Assembly: GCA_021647365.1 (NCBI GenBank)
Contig: JAKIUW010000028.1
Span: 1-43,167, forward strand
Source: Cocleimonas sp.
Lineage (GTDB): Bacteria; Pseudomonadota; Gammaproteobacteria; Thiotrichales; Thiotrichaceae
Length of the DNA: 43,167 nt
Direction of reading: 5' to 3'
Each line of letters starts with the position of its first letter. Position 1 is the first letter of the stretch. A model generated the notes under the pieces. It ran no database searches. It was given only the letters and a program-made list of their open reading frames with translations, and was not told where the DNA came from. Below, piece after piece: positions 26,602-34,603 of this stretch. The position numbers were made by a program, and so were the translations under genes.

Positions 26602-26922
26602 ATGGCCTATTTTTTATACCAAACAGCGCTGCTTACAACGGTAGCTATCATTGCAGGTGCTTTAATCGGCTGGTGGCTGCATCATTTTTATGGAAAAGAG
26701 AAGCGACAATCAAGCAGTAACGATTTAAGCCTTGTGAAAGATTATCTTGCAGAATCAATCCGCGAGAATGCCCGCCTGAAATTACAACTGAAGCAATCAG
26801 AAGAAAAGATAGATACTTTTAGCCGTGGCGTAGTGCCTGCTGTTGAAGGTGTTGATTTTGAAGCCTATCAAGCATTTGAAAATACGGTTAAAGAAGCGCA
26901 ACTGCGTAAATACCTTAACTAA
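26602..26922 (+). CDS. Small single-pass membrane protein, unknown
   Basis: 106 residues from the ATG at 26602, which has AAGGAAGATATT upstream. One N-terminal membrane helix (LLTTVAIIAGALIGWWL) and a cytoplasmic coiled coil (ESIRENARLKLQLKQSEEKIDTF) are followed by a short acidic tail. The layout resembles YhcB/DUF1043 proteins, but similarity is too weak to assign. Its 3' end directly abuts an IS30-type remnant. Confidence 0.65.
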   Translation: MAYFLYQTALLTTVAIIAGALIGWWLHHFYGKEKRQSSSNDLSLVKDYLAESIRENARLKLQLKQSEEKIDTFSRGVVPAVEGVDFEAYQAFENTVKEAQLRKYLN

Positions 26923-26943
26923 GCATTTTATGTAAATGGCCAT

Positions 26944-27091
26944 TTTCTTTAAGGCATAAAGTTGATAACGTTGTTCTGGGCTAAGTTGTTTGTAAGCCAT
27001 ATATGCTCTTCAAATAGCCGTTTAATAATGCATAAGCTTACTTTCAACTTACCCCAATTTTTAACGGTTATTTTGAATTGCACTTACTACT
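26944..27091 (-). pseudogene. IS30-family transposase 5' remnant
   Basis: From 27000 leftward the frame reads MAYKQLSPEQRYQLYALKK, the very characteristic N-terminus of IS30-family transposases, then switches to unrelated sequence (MAIYIKC...). Only about 19 codons remain of a gene of more than 300. Upstream, up to about 27091, AAGTGCAATTCAAAATAACC may be the element's outer end. The remainder has been deleted next to the small membrane protein gene. The outer boundary is uncertain. Confidence 0.65.
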
Positions 27092-27109
27092 TAAATCCAT
27101 AAGGTGCGT

Positions 27110-27997
27110 CTAGCCAAGCATAAAATAGTTAGCCATAGCTTGTGTGATTTCAGTTCTCCACAGAAATCCAATAAAGCCTGCTAGTGCTAACCATGGCCCA
27201 AAAGGAATGGGTTGGCTTTCTTTTTGCTTTTGGATAATCATCCATAAAATACCAATAACTGCACCAAGCAAAGATGCTGCAAAAATGGTGAAGGGCAGAA
27301 TTTGCCAGCCACCCCATGCCCCGATGGCGGCGAGTATTTTAAAATCTCCATAGCCCATGCCATCTTTTCCCGTAATGAGTTTAAATACATGAAAAAGGCT
27401 CCACAGCGACATATAACCAATCATTGCGCCCAGCACACTGCTTTGTAAGTCAACAAACAGTCCTTGGTAGTTGACAGCGATACCTATCCACATTAATGGC
27501 AGGGTTAGATTATCAGGTAGTAGCATCGTTTTCGCATCAATAAGCGAAAGTGTAATCAATGTCCAGGTAAAAAATAAGGCCGCTAGTGTTTGCCATGTAA
27601 CGCCTAGTTTCCACGCGATAAAGACAGAAAGCAACGCAGTGAATAATTCAATAATAGGATATTGAATTGATATTTTTGTTTTACAGGAGGAGCACTTACC
27701 CCCAAGAAACAAATAACTAATTACGGGTATATTCTCAAGAGCGGTAATCATATGACCACAAGTTGGGCATTGTGAGCGAGGAATAAACAGGTTGAACTTC
27801 TTCCCGGAAGGATGCTCAATCTCATCTACTTCTTCGCCACCAATGAGCTCTTCACATTCTTCACGCCATTCTCTTTGCAACATAATGGGGATACGGTAAA
27901 TTGCCGCATTTAAAAAACTACCCACTAACAACGAGAAAAACCCAACAACCGTTAAAAAGAATGCGCTATTCTCTCTAAAGAGCGTAACCATTTCCAT
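27110..27997 (-). CDS. pilD: Type IV prepilin peptidase / N-methyltransferase PilD
   Basis: Inner-membrane aspartyl protease that cleaves and N-methylates type IV prepilins and pseudopilins. The cytoplasmic zinc-binding loop has CPTCGH and CSSCK. Catalytic aspartates lie in DAKTMLLPD and GYGDFKILA. About eight membrane helices are visible over 295 residues, the normal length. GGGGAT precedes the ATG. It follows pilB-pilC but is separated by a hairpin terminator, so it may have its own promoter. Confidence 0.94.
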   Translation of the reverse strand: MEMVTLFRENSAFFLTVVGFFSLLVGSFLNAAIYRIPIMLQREWREECEELIGGEEVDEIEHPSGKKFNLFIPRSQCPTCGHMITALENIPVISYLFLGGKCSSCKTKISIQYPIIELFTALLSVFIAWKLGVTWQTLAALFFTWTLITLSLIDAKTMLLPDNLTLPLMWIGIAVNYQGLFVDLQSSVLGAMIGYMSLWSLFHVFKLITGKDGMGYGDFKILAAIGAWGGWQILPFTIFAASLLGAVIGILWMIIQKQKESQPIPFGPWLALAGFIGFLWRTEITQAMANYFMLG

Positions 27998-28035
27998 TTT
28001 TATCCCCTTTTTGTATTTTATTTTTCGTATAAGTT

Positions 28036-28067
28036 AAAAAGCCTCAATAATAATATTGAGGCTTTTT
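28036..28067 (-). terminator. Intrinsic terminator between pilC and pilD
   Basis: GCCTCAATA and TATTGAGGC form a 9-bp stem with a short loop, flanked by A5 and T5, so it is symmetrical. It lies about 65 nt after the pilC stop. Confidence 0.8.
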
Positions 28068-28133
28068 AATTCTTACATGAGAGTATATCAAAAACTAGCC
28101 CTTGTTTTTCATGCTCTCTAGCAAGGCTATGCT

Positions 28134-29369
28134 TTAACCAACTGCAGCGCCCATTTTGAAGATTGGTAAGTACATCGCAACAACCAATCCACCTACTAGC
28201 ACACCGAGTATTGCCATAATCATTGGCTCAATCTGCTTAGATAAGTTATCAACCATATCATCTACTTGCTCTTCAAAGTAATCGGCAACTTTATCTAGCA
28301 TTTCTTCTAATCGACCAGACTCTTCACCAATTTTCGTCATTTGAACAACCATACTAGGAAATTGCTGAGTCGTCATCATTGCAACATAAAGTTGAACACC
28401 TTTTGCTGTGTCTTCTTTCATTTGTAATGTAGCTTCTTCGTAAACAATATTTCCTGTACTACCTGCAACCGCATCCATTGCTTCTACTAATGGAACACCA
28501 GCGGCAAACATAGTAGATAGCGTTCGTGCAAATCGAGCAACGGCTGATTTATTAATAATTTCGCCCATAACAGGGATCTTAAGCACGCTTTTATCAACAA
28601 AACGGTTAAATTTTCGAGATCGGCGTCGGGCTTGAGTGAAACTAACAATAGCTATTACTGTAACAATAATAACTATGTACCCTTTTGCTTGTAACCATTC
28701 AGAAAGACTGATTACCCATAAAGTAAAGGCAGGTAAATCAGCGCCAAATCCTTCAAAAATATCTTTAAACGTTGGAATTACCCAAACCAACATGATGGTA
28801 GAAACCACAACCGCCGCGATAATAACCATCAAAGGATACATCATCGCCTTTTTAACTTTTGCTTTCATTGACTCGGTTTTTTCTTTGTAAGTCGCAACCT
28901 TATCAATCATATCTTCAAGCGTACCCGCTTGTTCACCTGCACGTATCAAGTTTACAAATAAGTTATCAAAGTGAGCGGGGTGCGCTGCTAAAGCACCAGC
29001 CAAATCTGCACCACCTTCAATATCTGTTGATATTTTCTTGATTAAAGTACGCATTGCAGGATTATCATGACCAGAACCAATAAGCTCTAGTGATTGTACC
29101 ATTGGTACACCCGCGCGCATCATTGTTGTTAATTGGCGCGCAAAGTAAGAGATATCAACAGCCTTGATTTTACCCTTGGCTAATCTATTACCCTTTTTTC
29201 TTACGGTCTTTGGGATAACACCCTGTCGTCTTAGTTCTGCTCTAAGAAAATTTTCATTAATCGCTTGGTTTTCACCACGGATTTTTACCCCCGCCTTGTT
29301 AATACCTTCCCACGTAAATGTAGGGAGTTCTTTTTTAACAGCAGGTTTTTTTGCAGCTAGTGTGGCCAT
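28134..29369 (-). CDS. pilC: Type IV pilus inner-membrane platform protein PilC
   Basis: GspF/PilC family. Two homologous halves each begin with a soluble helical domain: YFARQLTTMMRAGVPMVQSLELI (about 75-97) and FARTLSTMFAAGVPLVEAMDAVAG (about 280-303). Three membrane helices are visible near 170-195, 220-245 and 380-400. 411 residues is normal. AGGAAACTATT precedes the ATG. It starts 9 nt after pilB. Confidence 0.95.
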   Translation of the reverse strand: MATLAAKKPAVKKELPTFTWEGINKAGVKIRGENQAINENFLRAELRRQGVIPKTVRKKGNRLAKGKIKAVDISYFARQLTTMMRAGVPMVQSLELIGSGHDNPAMRTLIKKISTDIEGGADLAGALAAHPAHFDNLFVNLIRAGEQAGTLEDMIDKVATYKEKTESMKAKVKKAMMYPLMVIIAAVVVSTIMLVWVIPTFKDIFEGFGADLPAFTLWVISLSEWLQAKGYIVIIVTVIAIVSFTQARRRSRKFNRFVDKSVLKIPVMGEIINKSAVARFARTLSTMFAAGVPLVEAMDAVAGSTGNIVYEEATLQMKEDTAKGVQLYVAMMTTQQFPSMVVQMTKIGEESGRLEEMLDKVADYFEEQVDDMVDNLSKQIEPMIMAILGVLVGGLVVAMYLPIFKMGAAVG

Positions 29370-29378
29370 AATAGTTTC

Positions 29379-31088
29379 CTAGTCTTTTGTAACACGTTCT
29401 AATTCAGCGAGAGAAGTTACGCCCTCTCGTACTTTTTGTAATGCCGATTGGCGTAAATCATTTATATTGTCTTTTACTGCTTGGTCGGCAATTTCTAAAG
29501 AGTTGGCATCATTCATTATCATTATTTCCATTTCCGCTGAAATAGGCATCACTTGATAAATACCAACACGCCCTTTGTAACCATTGGAGCATTGTCCACA
29601 GCCATCAGGCTCATAAATTGCTAATGAATCAACTTCACCTTCATCAAAGCCAAGTTCTATCAGTGCTTTAGCAGGCGGTTTTTCAACCAGTATCTTACAT
29701 TCTTTGCATAAGCGTCTTGCAAGACGCTGAGCTACAATCAAATGTACCGATGACGCTATATTAAAGGCTGGAACGCCCATATTAATTAAACGAGTAAGTG
29801 TTTCAGGTGCACTGTTTGTATGTAGAGTTGATAATACAAGGTGACCTGTTTGAGCTGCCTTTACAGAAATTTCGGCAGTCTCAAGGTCACGAATCTCACC
29901 AACCATGATGATGTCTGGATCTTGTCGTAAGAAGGCTCTTAATGCGGCAGCGAAAGTTAAACCCACCTTATTATTTACGTTAACCTGATTAATACCAGGT
30001 ACTTGTATTTCCGCAGGATCTTCCGCTGTAGATATATTTCTTTCTGATGTGTTTAAGATATTCAAACCCGCATATAAGGTAACGGTTTTACCGCTACCTG
30101 TTGGGCCTGTTACTAAAATCATGCCATCAGGCTTATCTAATGCATCAAGCAAATCAGCTTTTTGTTTTGGATCAAAACCTAAGTTATCAACACCTAAAGC
30201 CGCAGTATCAGAATCCAAAATACGCATAACGATTTTCTCGCCATACAATGTTGGTAGTGTATTTACACGAAAATCAATAAACTTTTCATCAGAAACCCGA
30301 AAATGGATGCGGCCATCCTGAGGAATACGTCTCTCAGAACTATTCAGTTGAGACATAACTTTAATACGTGACGTCATTTTCCTTGCAATGGATTTTGGCG
30401 GCATACTAACTACTTGTAAAATACCGTCTAGTCTGAATCTAATACGCAATATTTTTTCATAAGGCTCAACATGAATATCTGAAACTTTTTTCTTAATGGC
30501 GTGACTCAATAACTCATTTACAAATTCTGTTACATCTACGCCAGAATCATCATCTTCGTCTTCTTCCTGCTCTAGTTCAGCAGTCCCTACAATAAGGTCT
30601 TGTGCTGCCGCATCAGATGAAATTGACAGACCCGCAGTATCACCTTCTGTATATTCTGGGTTAAGTAATTTTTGTAATTTTGTATATTCGACAATCACAG
30701 GCTCTGGTACTAATTCTGTTGCAAATCGAATATCACTAATATGTGAAAGATAAATAGGGTCTGCCAGGGCAACCGTAAGTGCTTTGCCCATTCTATAAAT
30801 AGGGCATAGCTGCATTTTTTTTAGCATTTCTGATGAAAGCATGGTGCTAACATCCAGAGGAATTTCGATGGAATCAATATCTACAAAGCTTAGTCCATAC
30901 TCATTACTATTATAAAGAGCAAGGTCAGTCTGGCTTACTAGCTGCTTTTGAGCTAAATGAGTCGTAATTGAAACCTTTCTTTCTTTTGCATCCTCTACTG
31001 CTGTTTCAGCAATTTTAGACGATATTTTACCATCAGCAACGAGTTGCTTAAGTAGGTTTGGAAGATTTCTGTTTTGAACTTCTGACAT
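29379..31088 (-). CDS. pilB: Type IV pilus assembly ATPase PilB
   Basis: Hexameric ATPase that powers pilus extension. The N-terminal MshEN/GspE-N domain is followed by the ATPase core with Walker A GPTGSGKT, the Asp box, Walker B (DIIMVGEIRD) and the His box (TGHLVLSTLHTN). A C-terminal zinc motif is present as CKECK and CGQC. 569 residues fits PilB. No major pilin gene is nearby, so pilA must be elsewhere. The ribosome binding site is weak. Confidence 0.95.
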   Translation of the reverse strand: MSEVQNRNLPNLLKQLVADGKISSKIAETAVEDAKERKVSITTHLAQKQLVSQTDLALYNSNEYGLSFVDIDSIEIPLDVSTMLSSEMLKKMQLCPIYRMGKALTVALADPIYLSHISDIRFATELVPEPVIVEYTKLQKLLNPEYTEGDTAGLSISSDAAAQDLIVGTAELEQEEDEDDDSGVDVTEFVNELLSHAIKKKVSDIHVEPYEKILRIRFRLDGILQVVSMPPKSIARKMTSRIKVMSQLNSSERRIPQDGRIHFRVSDEKFIDFRVNTLPTLYGEKIVMRILDSDTAALGVDNLGFDPKQKADLLDALDKPDGMILVTGPTGSGKTVTLYAGLNILNTSERNISTAEDPAEIQVPGINQVNVNNKVGLTFAAALRAFLRQDPDIIMVGEIRDLETAEISVKAAQTGHLVLSTLHTNSAPETLTRLINMGVPAFNIASSVHLIVAQRLARRLCKECKILVEKPPAKALIELGFDEGEVDSLAIYEPDGCGQCSNGYKGRVGIYQVMPISAEMEIMIMNDANSLEIADQAVKDNINDLRQSALQKVREGVTSLAELERVTKD

Positions 31089-31279
31089 TATTATTTATTC
31101 ACTTTATTATTTTTAATTATTTTTCAGCGATATTTGCTAATTCTACGGATAGTTAACATAATTTCATAGAGGAACTGGATAACTGGTAGTAAAAATTTAC
31201 AAAGTTAGTTAGATTGCTTGCAATTCTCTAGCCTAACCCCATTTTTATAGTGATATTTAGAATACATTTAGGATATAAA

Positions 31280-31444
31280 ATGAAAACATATATGTGCATA
31301 GTTTGTGGATTCGTCTACGAAGAAGAAAATGGTTGGCCTGACGATGGAATTGCGCCAGGTACAAAGTGGGAAGATATTCCTGAAGATTGGAAATGCCCTG
31401 ACTGTGATGTTGGGAAGTCAGATTTTGAAATGATAGAAATATAA
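31280..31444 (+). CDS. Rubredoxin
   Basis: 54-residue electron carrier with one Fe(SCys)4 site: C6-x2-C9 (CIVCGFVY) and C39-x2-C42 (CPDCDVGKSDF), plus the conserved GWPDDGIAPGTKWEDIPEDW loop (short form: DDGIAPGTKW). Start chosen at the ATG with AGGATATAAA upstream. The partner is unknown; in gammaproteobacteria rubredoxins serve alkane hydroxylases or rubrerythrin/flavorubredoxin systems, none of which is visible here. Confidence 0.95.
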   Translation: MKTYMCIVCGFVYEEENGWPDDGIAPGTKWEDIPEDWKCPDCDVGKSDFEMIEI

Positions 31445-31545
31445 GTAGTAGTATTCCAACGTAAATAGTAGGCAGCAAACAAAAAACGAACACGAAACCT
31501 TAATTATGCTAATATGCCCCAATACTAATAAACAATTGGGGAATT

Positions 31546-32049
31546 ATGCGAATTTTAGGTATTGATCCAGGTTCACGCATCACAGGCATCGGTATTATTG
31601 AAAGCGATGGCAGGCATAGCAAACATGTCTTTAGCACCTGTATCCGTTTAGGTAATGATGCTTTTCCCATCCGCTTGGGAAAAATATATCAAGAGATTGA
31701 GCTTATTATTCGAGAGTTTCAACCACAGCAAATGGCAATAGAAGATGTCTTCTTATCCAAGAATCCATCCTCTGCGCTAAAATTAGGTCAAGCTCGTGGC
31801 GCTGCTATTTGTGCCACAGTCATGCAAGGCGTTCCTGTTTTTGAATATAGCGCGCGCGAAATAAAGCAAGCTGTAGTAGGCAAAGGTAATGCAGACAAGT
31901 CACAAGTGCAGCACATGGTAAAATTACTCCTTAACCTCCAAGGTAAAATTCAAGAAGATACCGCCGATGGTTTAGCCATCGCACTCAGCCATGCACATGT
32001 TGGCGCTACAAAGTCACGCTTGCAAGAAGCGCTACTCAAACACGGATAA
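31546..32049 (+). CDS. ruvC: Holliday junction resolvase RuvC
   Basis: Endonuclease that cuts Holliday junctions. GIDPGSRITGIGIIE contains catalytic D7; AIEDVFLSKNPSSALKLGQARGAA carries the catalytic Glu; EDTADGLAIALSHAH carries the last acidic residues. 167 residues is typical (173 in E. coli). GGGGAATT precedes the ATG. It is first gene of ruvC-ruvA-ruvB. Confidence 0.97.
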   Translation: MRILGIDPGSRITGIGIIESDGRHSKHVFSTCIRLGNDAFPIRLGKIYQEIELIIREFQPQQMAIEDVFLSKNPSSALKLGQARGAAICATVMQGVPVFEYSAREIKQAVVGKGNADKSQVQHMVKLLLNLQGKIQEDTADGLAIALSHAHVGATKSRLQEALLKHG

Positions 32050-32056
32050 TAAAAGC

Positions 32057-32650
32057 ATGATAGGACGATTACGCGGAACACTTATTTACAAGCAAGCACC
32101 AGATATTGTGGTAGATGTTGGCGGTGTGGGTTATGAATTATTAGCATCAATGACAACGCTTATCGACCTACCAGAAGTTGATAATGAAGTGATCATTTTT
32201 ACCCATTTAATCGTGCGAGAAGATGCACAAATACTTTATGCTTTTAGCTCGGATAACGAGCGCGCATTGTTTAGAACTCTATTAAAAGTAAACGGCGTTG
32301 GCCCAAAAATGGCATTAGCAATTGTATCTGGAATGACAGCGAATGAGTTTGGATTGTTAATCCACTCAGGTGATGTAACAGGTTTAACGCGCTTGCCAGG
32401 TGTTGGAAAAAAGACCGCTGAGCGTTTAATCATAGAAATGCGTGATCGATTACCAAAACCAGAAGACCAATCTCAAGCAGCTGGCTCATCACCAACACTG
32501 ATCCCCAATCTTGAAGAAGAAGCCATTGGCGCATTACTTGCTCTTGGCTATAAGCCTGCTCAAGCTAGTAAAATGATCAACCAATATTCGGGAGAAAAGT
32601 CATCGGTTGAAGAAATAGTGCGTAATGCACTCAAGGCAAGCTTGTCATGA
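32057..32650 (+). CDS. ruvA: Holliday junction branch migration subunit RuvA
   Basis: Tetrameric junction-binding protein. From the ATG at 32057 the sequence begins MIGRLRGTLIYKQAPDIVVD, the standard RuvA start; a longer open frame overlapping ruvC is not used. The OB domain is followed by helix-hairpin-helix motifs (VNGVGPKMALAIVSG, LPGVGKKTAERLIIEMRDRL) and a C-terminal RuvB-binding UBA-like domain (EEEAIGALLALGYKPAQASKMI). 197 residues. It begins 7 nt after ruvC. Confidence 0.97.
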   Translation: MIGRLRGTLIYKQAPDIVVDVGGVGYELLASMTTLIDLPEVDNEVIIFTHLIVREDAQILYAFSSDNERALFRTLLKVNGVGPKMALAIVSGMTANEFGLLIHSGDVTGLTRLPGVGKKTAERLIIEMRDRLPKPEDQSQAAGSSPTLIPNLEEEAIGALLALGYKPAQASKMINQYSGEKSSVEEIVRNALKASLS

Positions 32651-33717
32651 ACAGTGATTTTAACGATAACTTTAGTAGTGACCTTAGTAACACAAGCGAA
32701 GATCGTTTAATCTCCCCTGTTGCAGGATTAGAAGATGTTGTTAATGACAGCGAAGAGAAAATTCGTCCAAAGTATTTAAAAGATTACATAGGGCAACCTG
32801 TTGTACGCGAGCAGATGGAAATATTTATACCTGCGGCAAAAGCTCGTGCAGAAGCGCTTGATCATGTGCTTATCTTTGGTCCTCCTGGTTTGGGTAAGAC
32901 CACACTATCACATATTATTGCCAATGAATTAAATGCCAATTTACGCCAAACATCAGGCCCTGTTTTAGAAAAAGCAGGCGATCTTGCTGCGCTACTTACA
33001 AACTTAGAAGAAAATGACGTTCTCTTTATAGACGAAATTCATCGTCTAAGCCCAGCTATTGAAGAAATTCTCTACCCTGCAATGGAAGATTTTCAGCTCG
33101 ATATTATGATTGGTGAAGGCCCAGCTGCACGTTCCATCAAACTAGACCTACCACCCTTCACATTGATAGGCGCGACTACTAGAGCTGGCTTACTAACCTC
33201 ACCCTTGCGTGATCGTTTCGGCATTGTGCAACGCCTTGAGTTTTATAATGTTGAAGATTTAAGCTACATCGTCAACCGTGCCGCAGGCATTATAAAAATT
33301 GAAATAGACGAACAAGGCGCAGAAGAAATAGCACGTCGTTCACGCGGCACGCCTCGTATTGCTAATCGCTTACTCCGCCGTGTGCGTGATTATGCCCAAG
33401 TCAAAGCTGATGGAAAAATCACCAAAGAGATTGCTGATAAAGCACTGAATATGCTAAATGTTGATGTACAAGGATTTGATCATATGGATCGTCGCGTACT
33501 ACTTGCCATTATGGAAAAGTTTGACGGCGGCCCCGTCGGCGTAGAAAGTGTCGCAGCTGCCATTGGTGAAGAACGTGGAACGATAGAAGATGTAATAGAA
33601 CCTTTCTTAATACAGCAAGGCTTTTTGATGCGTACGCCACGAGGTCGCATGGCAACACGGCATGCTTGGCAATATTTTGGCTTAAAGCCTCCTGCTACCG
33701 AAGATTCATTCGAATAA
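32647..33717 (+). CDS. ruvB: Holliday junction branch migration ATPase RuvB
   Basis: AAA+ motor of the RuvAB complex. Walker A is GPPGLGKT, Walker B DEIH, sensor 1 GATTRAG and the arginine finger region SPLRDRFG. The C-terminal winged helix includes RTPRGRMATRHAW. 356 residues, with an N-terminal acidic extension of about 20 residues relative to E. coli (336). The start overlaps the end of ruvA by 4 nt (ATGA), indicating coupling. A paired palindromic repeat begins about 20 nt after its stop. Confidence 0.98.
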   Translation: MNSDFNDNFSSDLSNTSEDRLISPVAGLEDVVNDSEEKIRPKYLKDYIGQPVVREQMEIFIPAAKARAEALDHVLIFGPPGLGKTTLSHIIANELNANLRQTSGPVLEKAGDLAALLTNLEENDVLFIDEIHRLSPAIEEILYPAMEDFQLDIMIGEGPAARSIKLDLPPFTLIGATTRAGLLTSPLRDRFGIVQRLEFYNVEDLSYIVNRAAGIIKIEIDEQGAEEIARRSRGTPRIANRLLRRVRDYAQVKADGKITKEIADKALNMLNVDVQGFDHMDRRVLLAIMEKFDGGPVGVESVAAAIGEERGTIEDVIEPFLIQQGFLMRTPRGRMATRHAWQYFGLKPPATEDSFE

Positions 33718-33736
33718 CATTGATAAACATAACATA

Positions 33737-33804
33737 AAAGCACACCCCCCTAGTTTTACATGGTGATTAAACATACATCATGTAAAACTAGGGGGGTGTG
33801 CTTT
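33737..33804. repeat. G/C-run palindromic repeat, paired copy 9, with matched arm changes
   Basis: Left arm AAAAGCACA, six C, TAGTTTTACATG, and right arm CATCATGTAAAACTA, six G, TGTGCTTT, with about 15 nt between. Where other copies have ...CACTTTTAC / GTAAAAGTG..., this one has TAGTTTTAC / GTAAAACTA, so both arms carry the same two substitutions and pairing is kept. It lies in the convergent ruvB/xthA junction; the xthA stop overlaps its edge. Confidence 0.93.
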
Positions 33805-34603
33805 ATAAATTACGATATTCGCTAATCACAGGCGCATGGTCAGACGGTCGCTCCCAACCACGTGGCTCTGGGTCTACATAACTGGCAGTGCATTGTTCTG
33901 CTAGTAAATTACTCGACAAGATAAGGTCGATACGTAAGCCCATATTTTTGTCAAAACCACCACTGCGATAATCCCACCAGCTGTAGGTTTGATCTTCTTG
34001 CTCAAACAGCCGGAAAGAATCAGCAAAGCCAATATCCAATATTTTTTGCAATGCGTCACGCTCAGGCGTTGAGCATAAAATACGCTCGTGCCAGTTTTTA
34101 GGATTGTGTACGTCACGATCTTTTGGCGCGATATTAAAATCGCCCAGAATGATAAATTTGTTGTATTGCTTGGCTTGCTTATCAATCCAAGCAGTAACTT
34201 TTTCCAACCAATTAAGCTTATAAGCAAATTTTTCTGAGCCAACTTCTGAACCGTTGACCACGTATAAATCTAAAATGCGGATACCGTTAACGGTTGCCGC
34301 TAAAATTCGTCGCTGTGGGTCATCCAAATTTGGTAGGTCAAAGACCACATCTTCAATCAACAAATTTTCTTTGCACAAAAGCGCCACGCCGTTATAGGTT
34401 TTTTGCCCTGAATAAACCACCTGATAACCTGCCGCCTCGATTTCTTCTTGTGGGAAGTTTTCATCTATACATTTAGTTTCTTGCAATACAAGAATATCCA
34501 TGTCAGTTTTTTCTAACCACTGTAAAACATGGGGTAAGCGTACTTTGAGCGAGTTGACATTCCAGCTAGCAATTTTGAACGGTGCTTTGGTTAATGCAGT
34601 CAT
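33803..34603 (-). CDS. xthA: Exodeoxyribonuclease III
   Basis: AP endonuclease and 3' exonuclease for base-excision repair. Family signatures are IASWNVNSLKVRLPHVLQWL, LQETKC, NGVALL, GDFNIAP and the C-terminal RGWERPSDHAPV with the catalytic Asp and His. 266 residues (268 in E. coli). The ATG directly follows the prlC stop, so the two genes are one transcript. The TAA at its end overlaps the palindromic repeat. Confidence 0.96.
   Translation of the reverse strand: MTALTKAPFKIASWNVNSLKVRLPHVLQWLEKTDMDILVLQETKCIDENFPQEEIEAAGYQVVYSGQKTYNGVALLCKENLLIEDVVFDLPNLDDPQRRILAATVNGIRILDLYVVNGSEVGSEKFAYKLNWLEKVTAWIDKQAKQYNKFIILGDFNIAPKDRDVHNPKNWHERILCSTPERDALQKILDIGFADSFRLFEQEDQTYSWWDYRSGGFDKNMGLRIDLILSSNLLAEQCTASYVDPEPRGWERPSDHAPVISEYRNL

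Noticed and set aside
26797..27000. A 67-codon minus-strand gene
   Set aside because: Only its first 19 codons are transposase-like; the rest is antisense to the small membrane protein gene, so it is a remnant rather than a gene.
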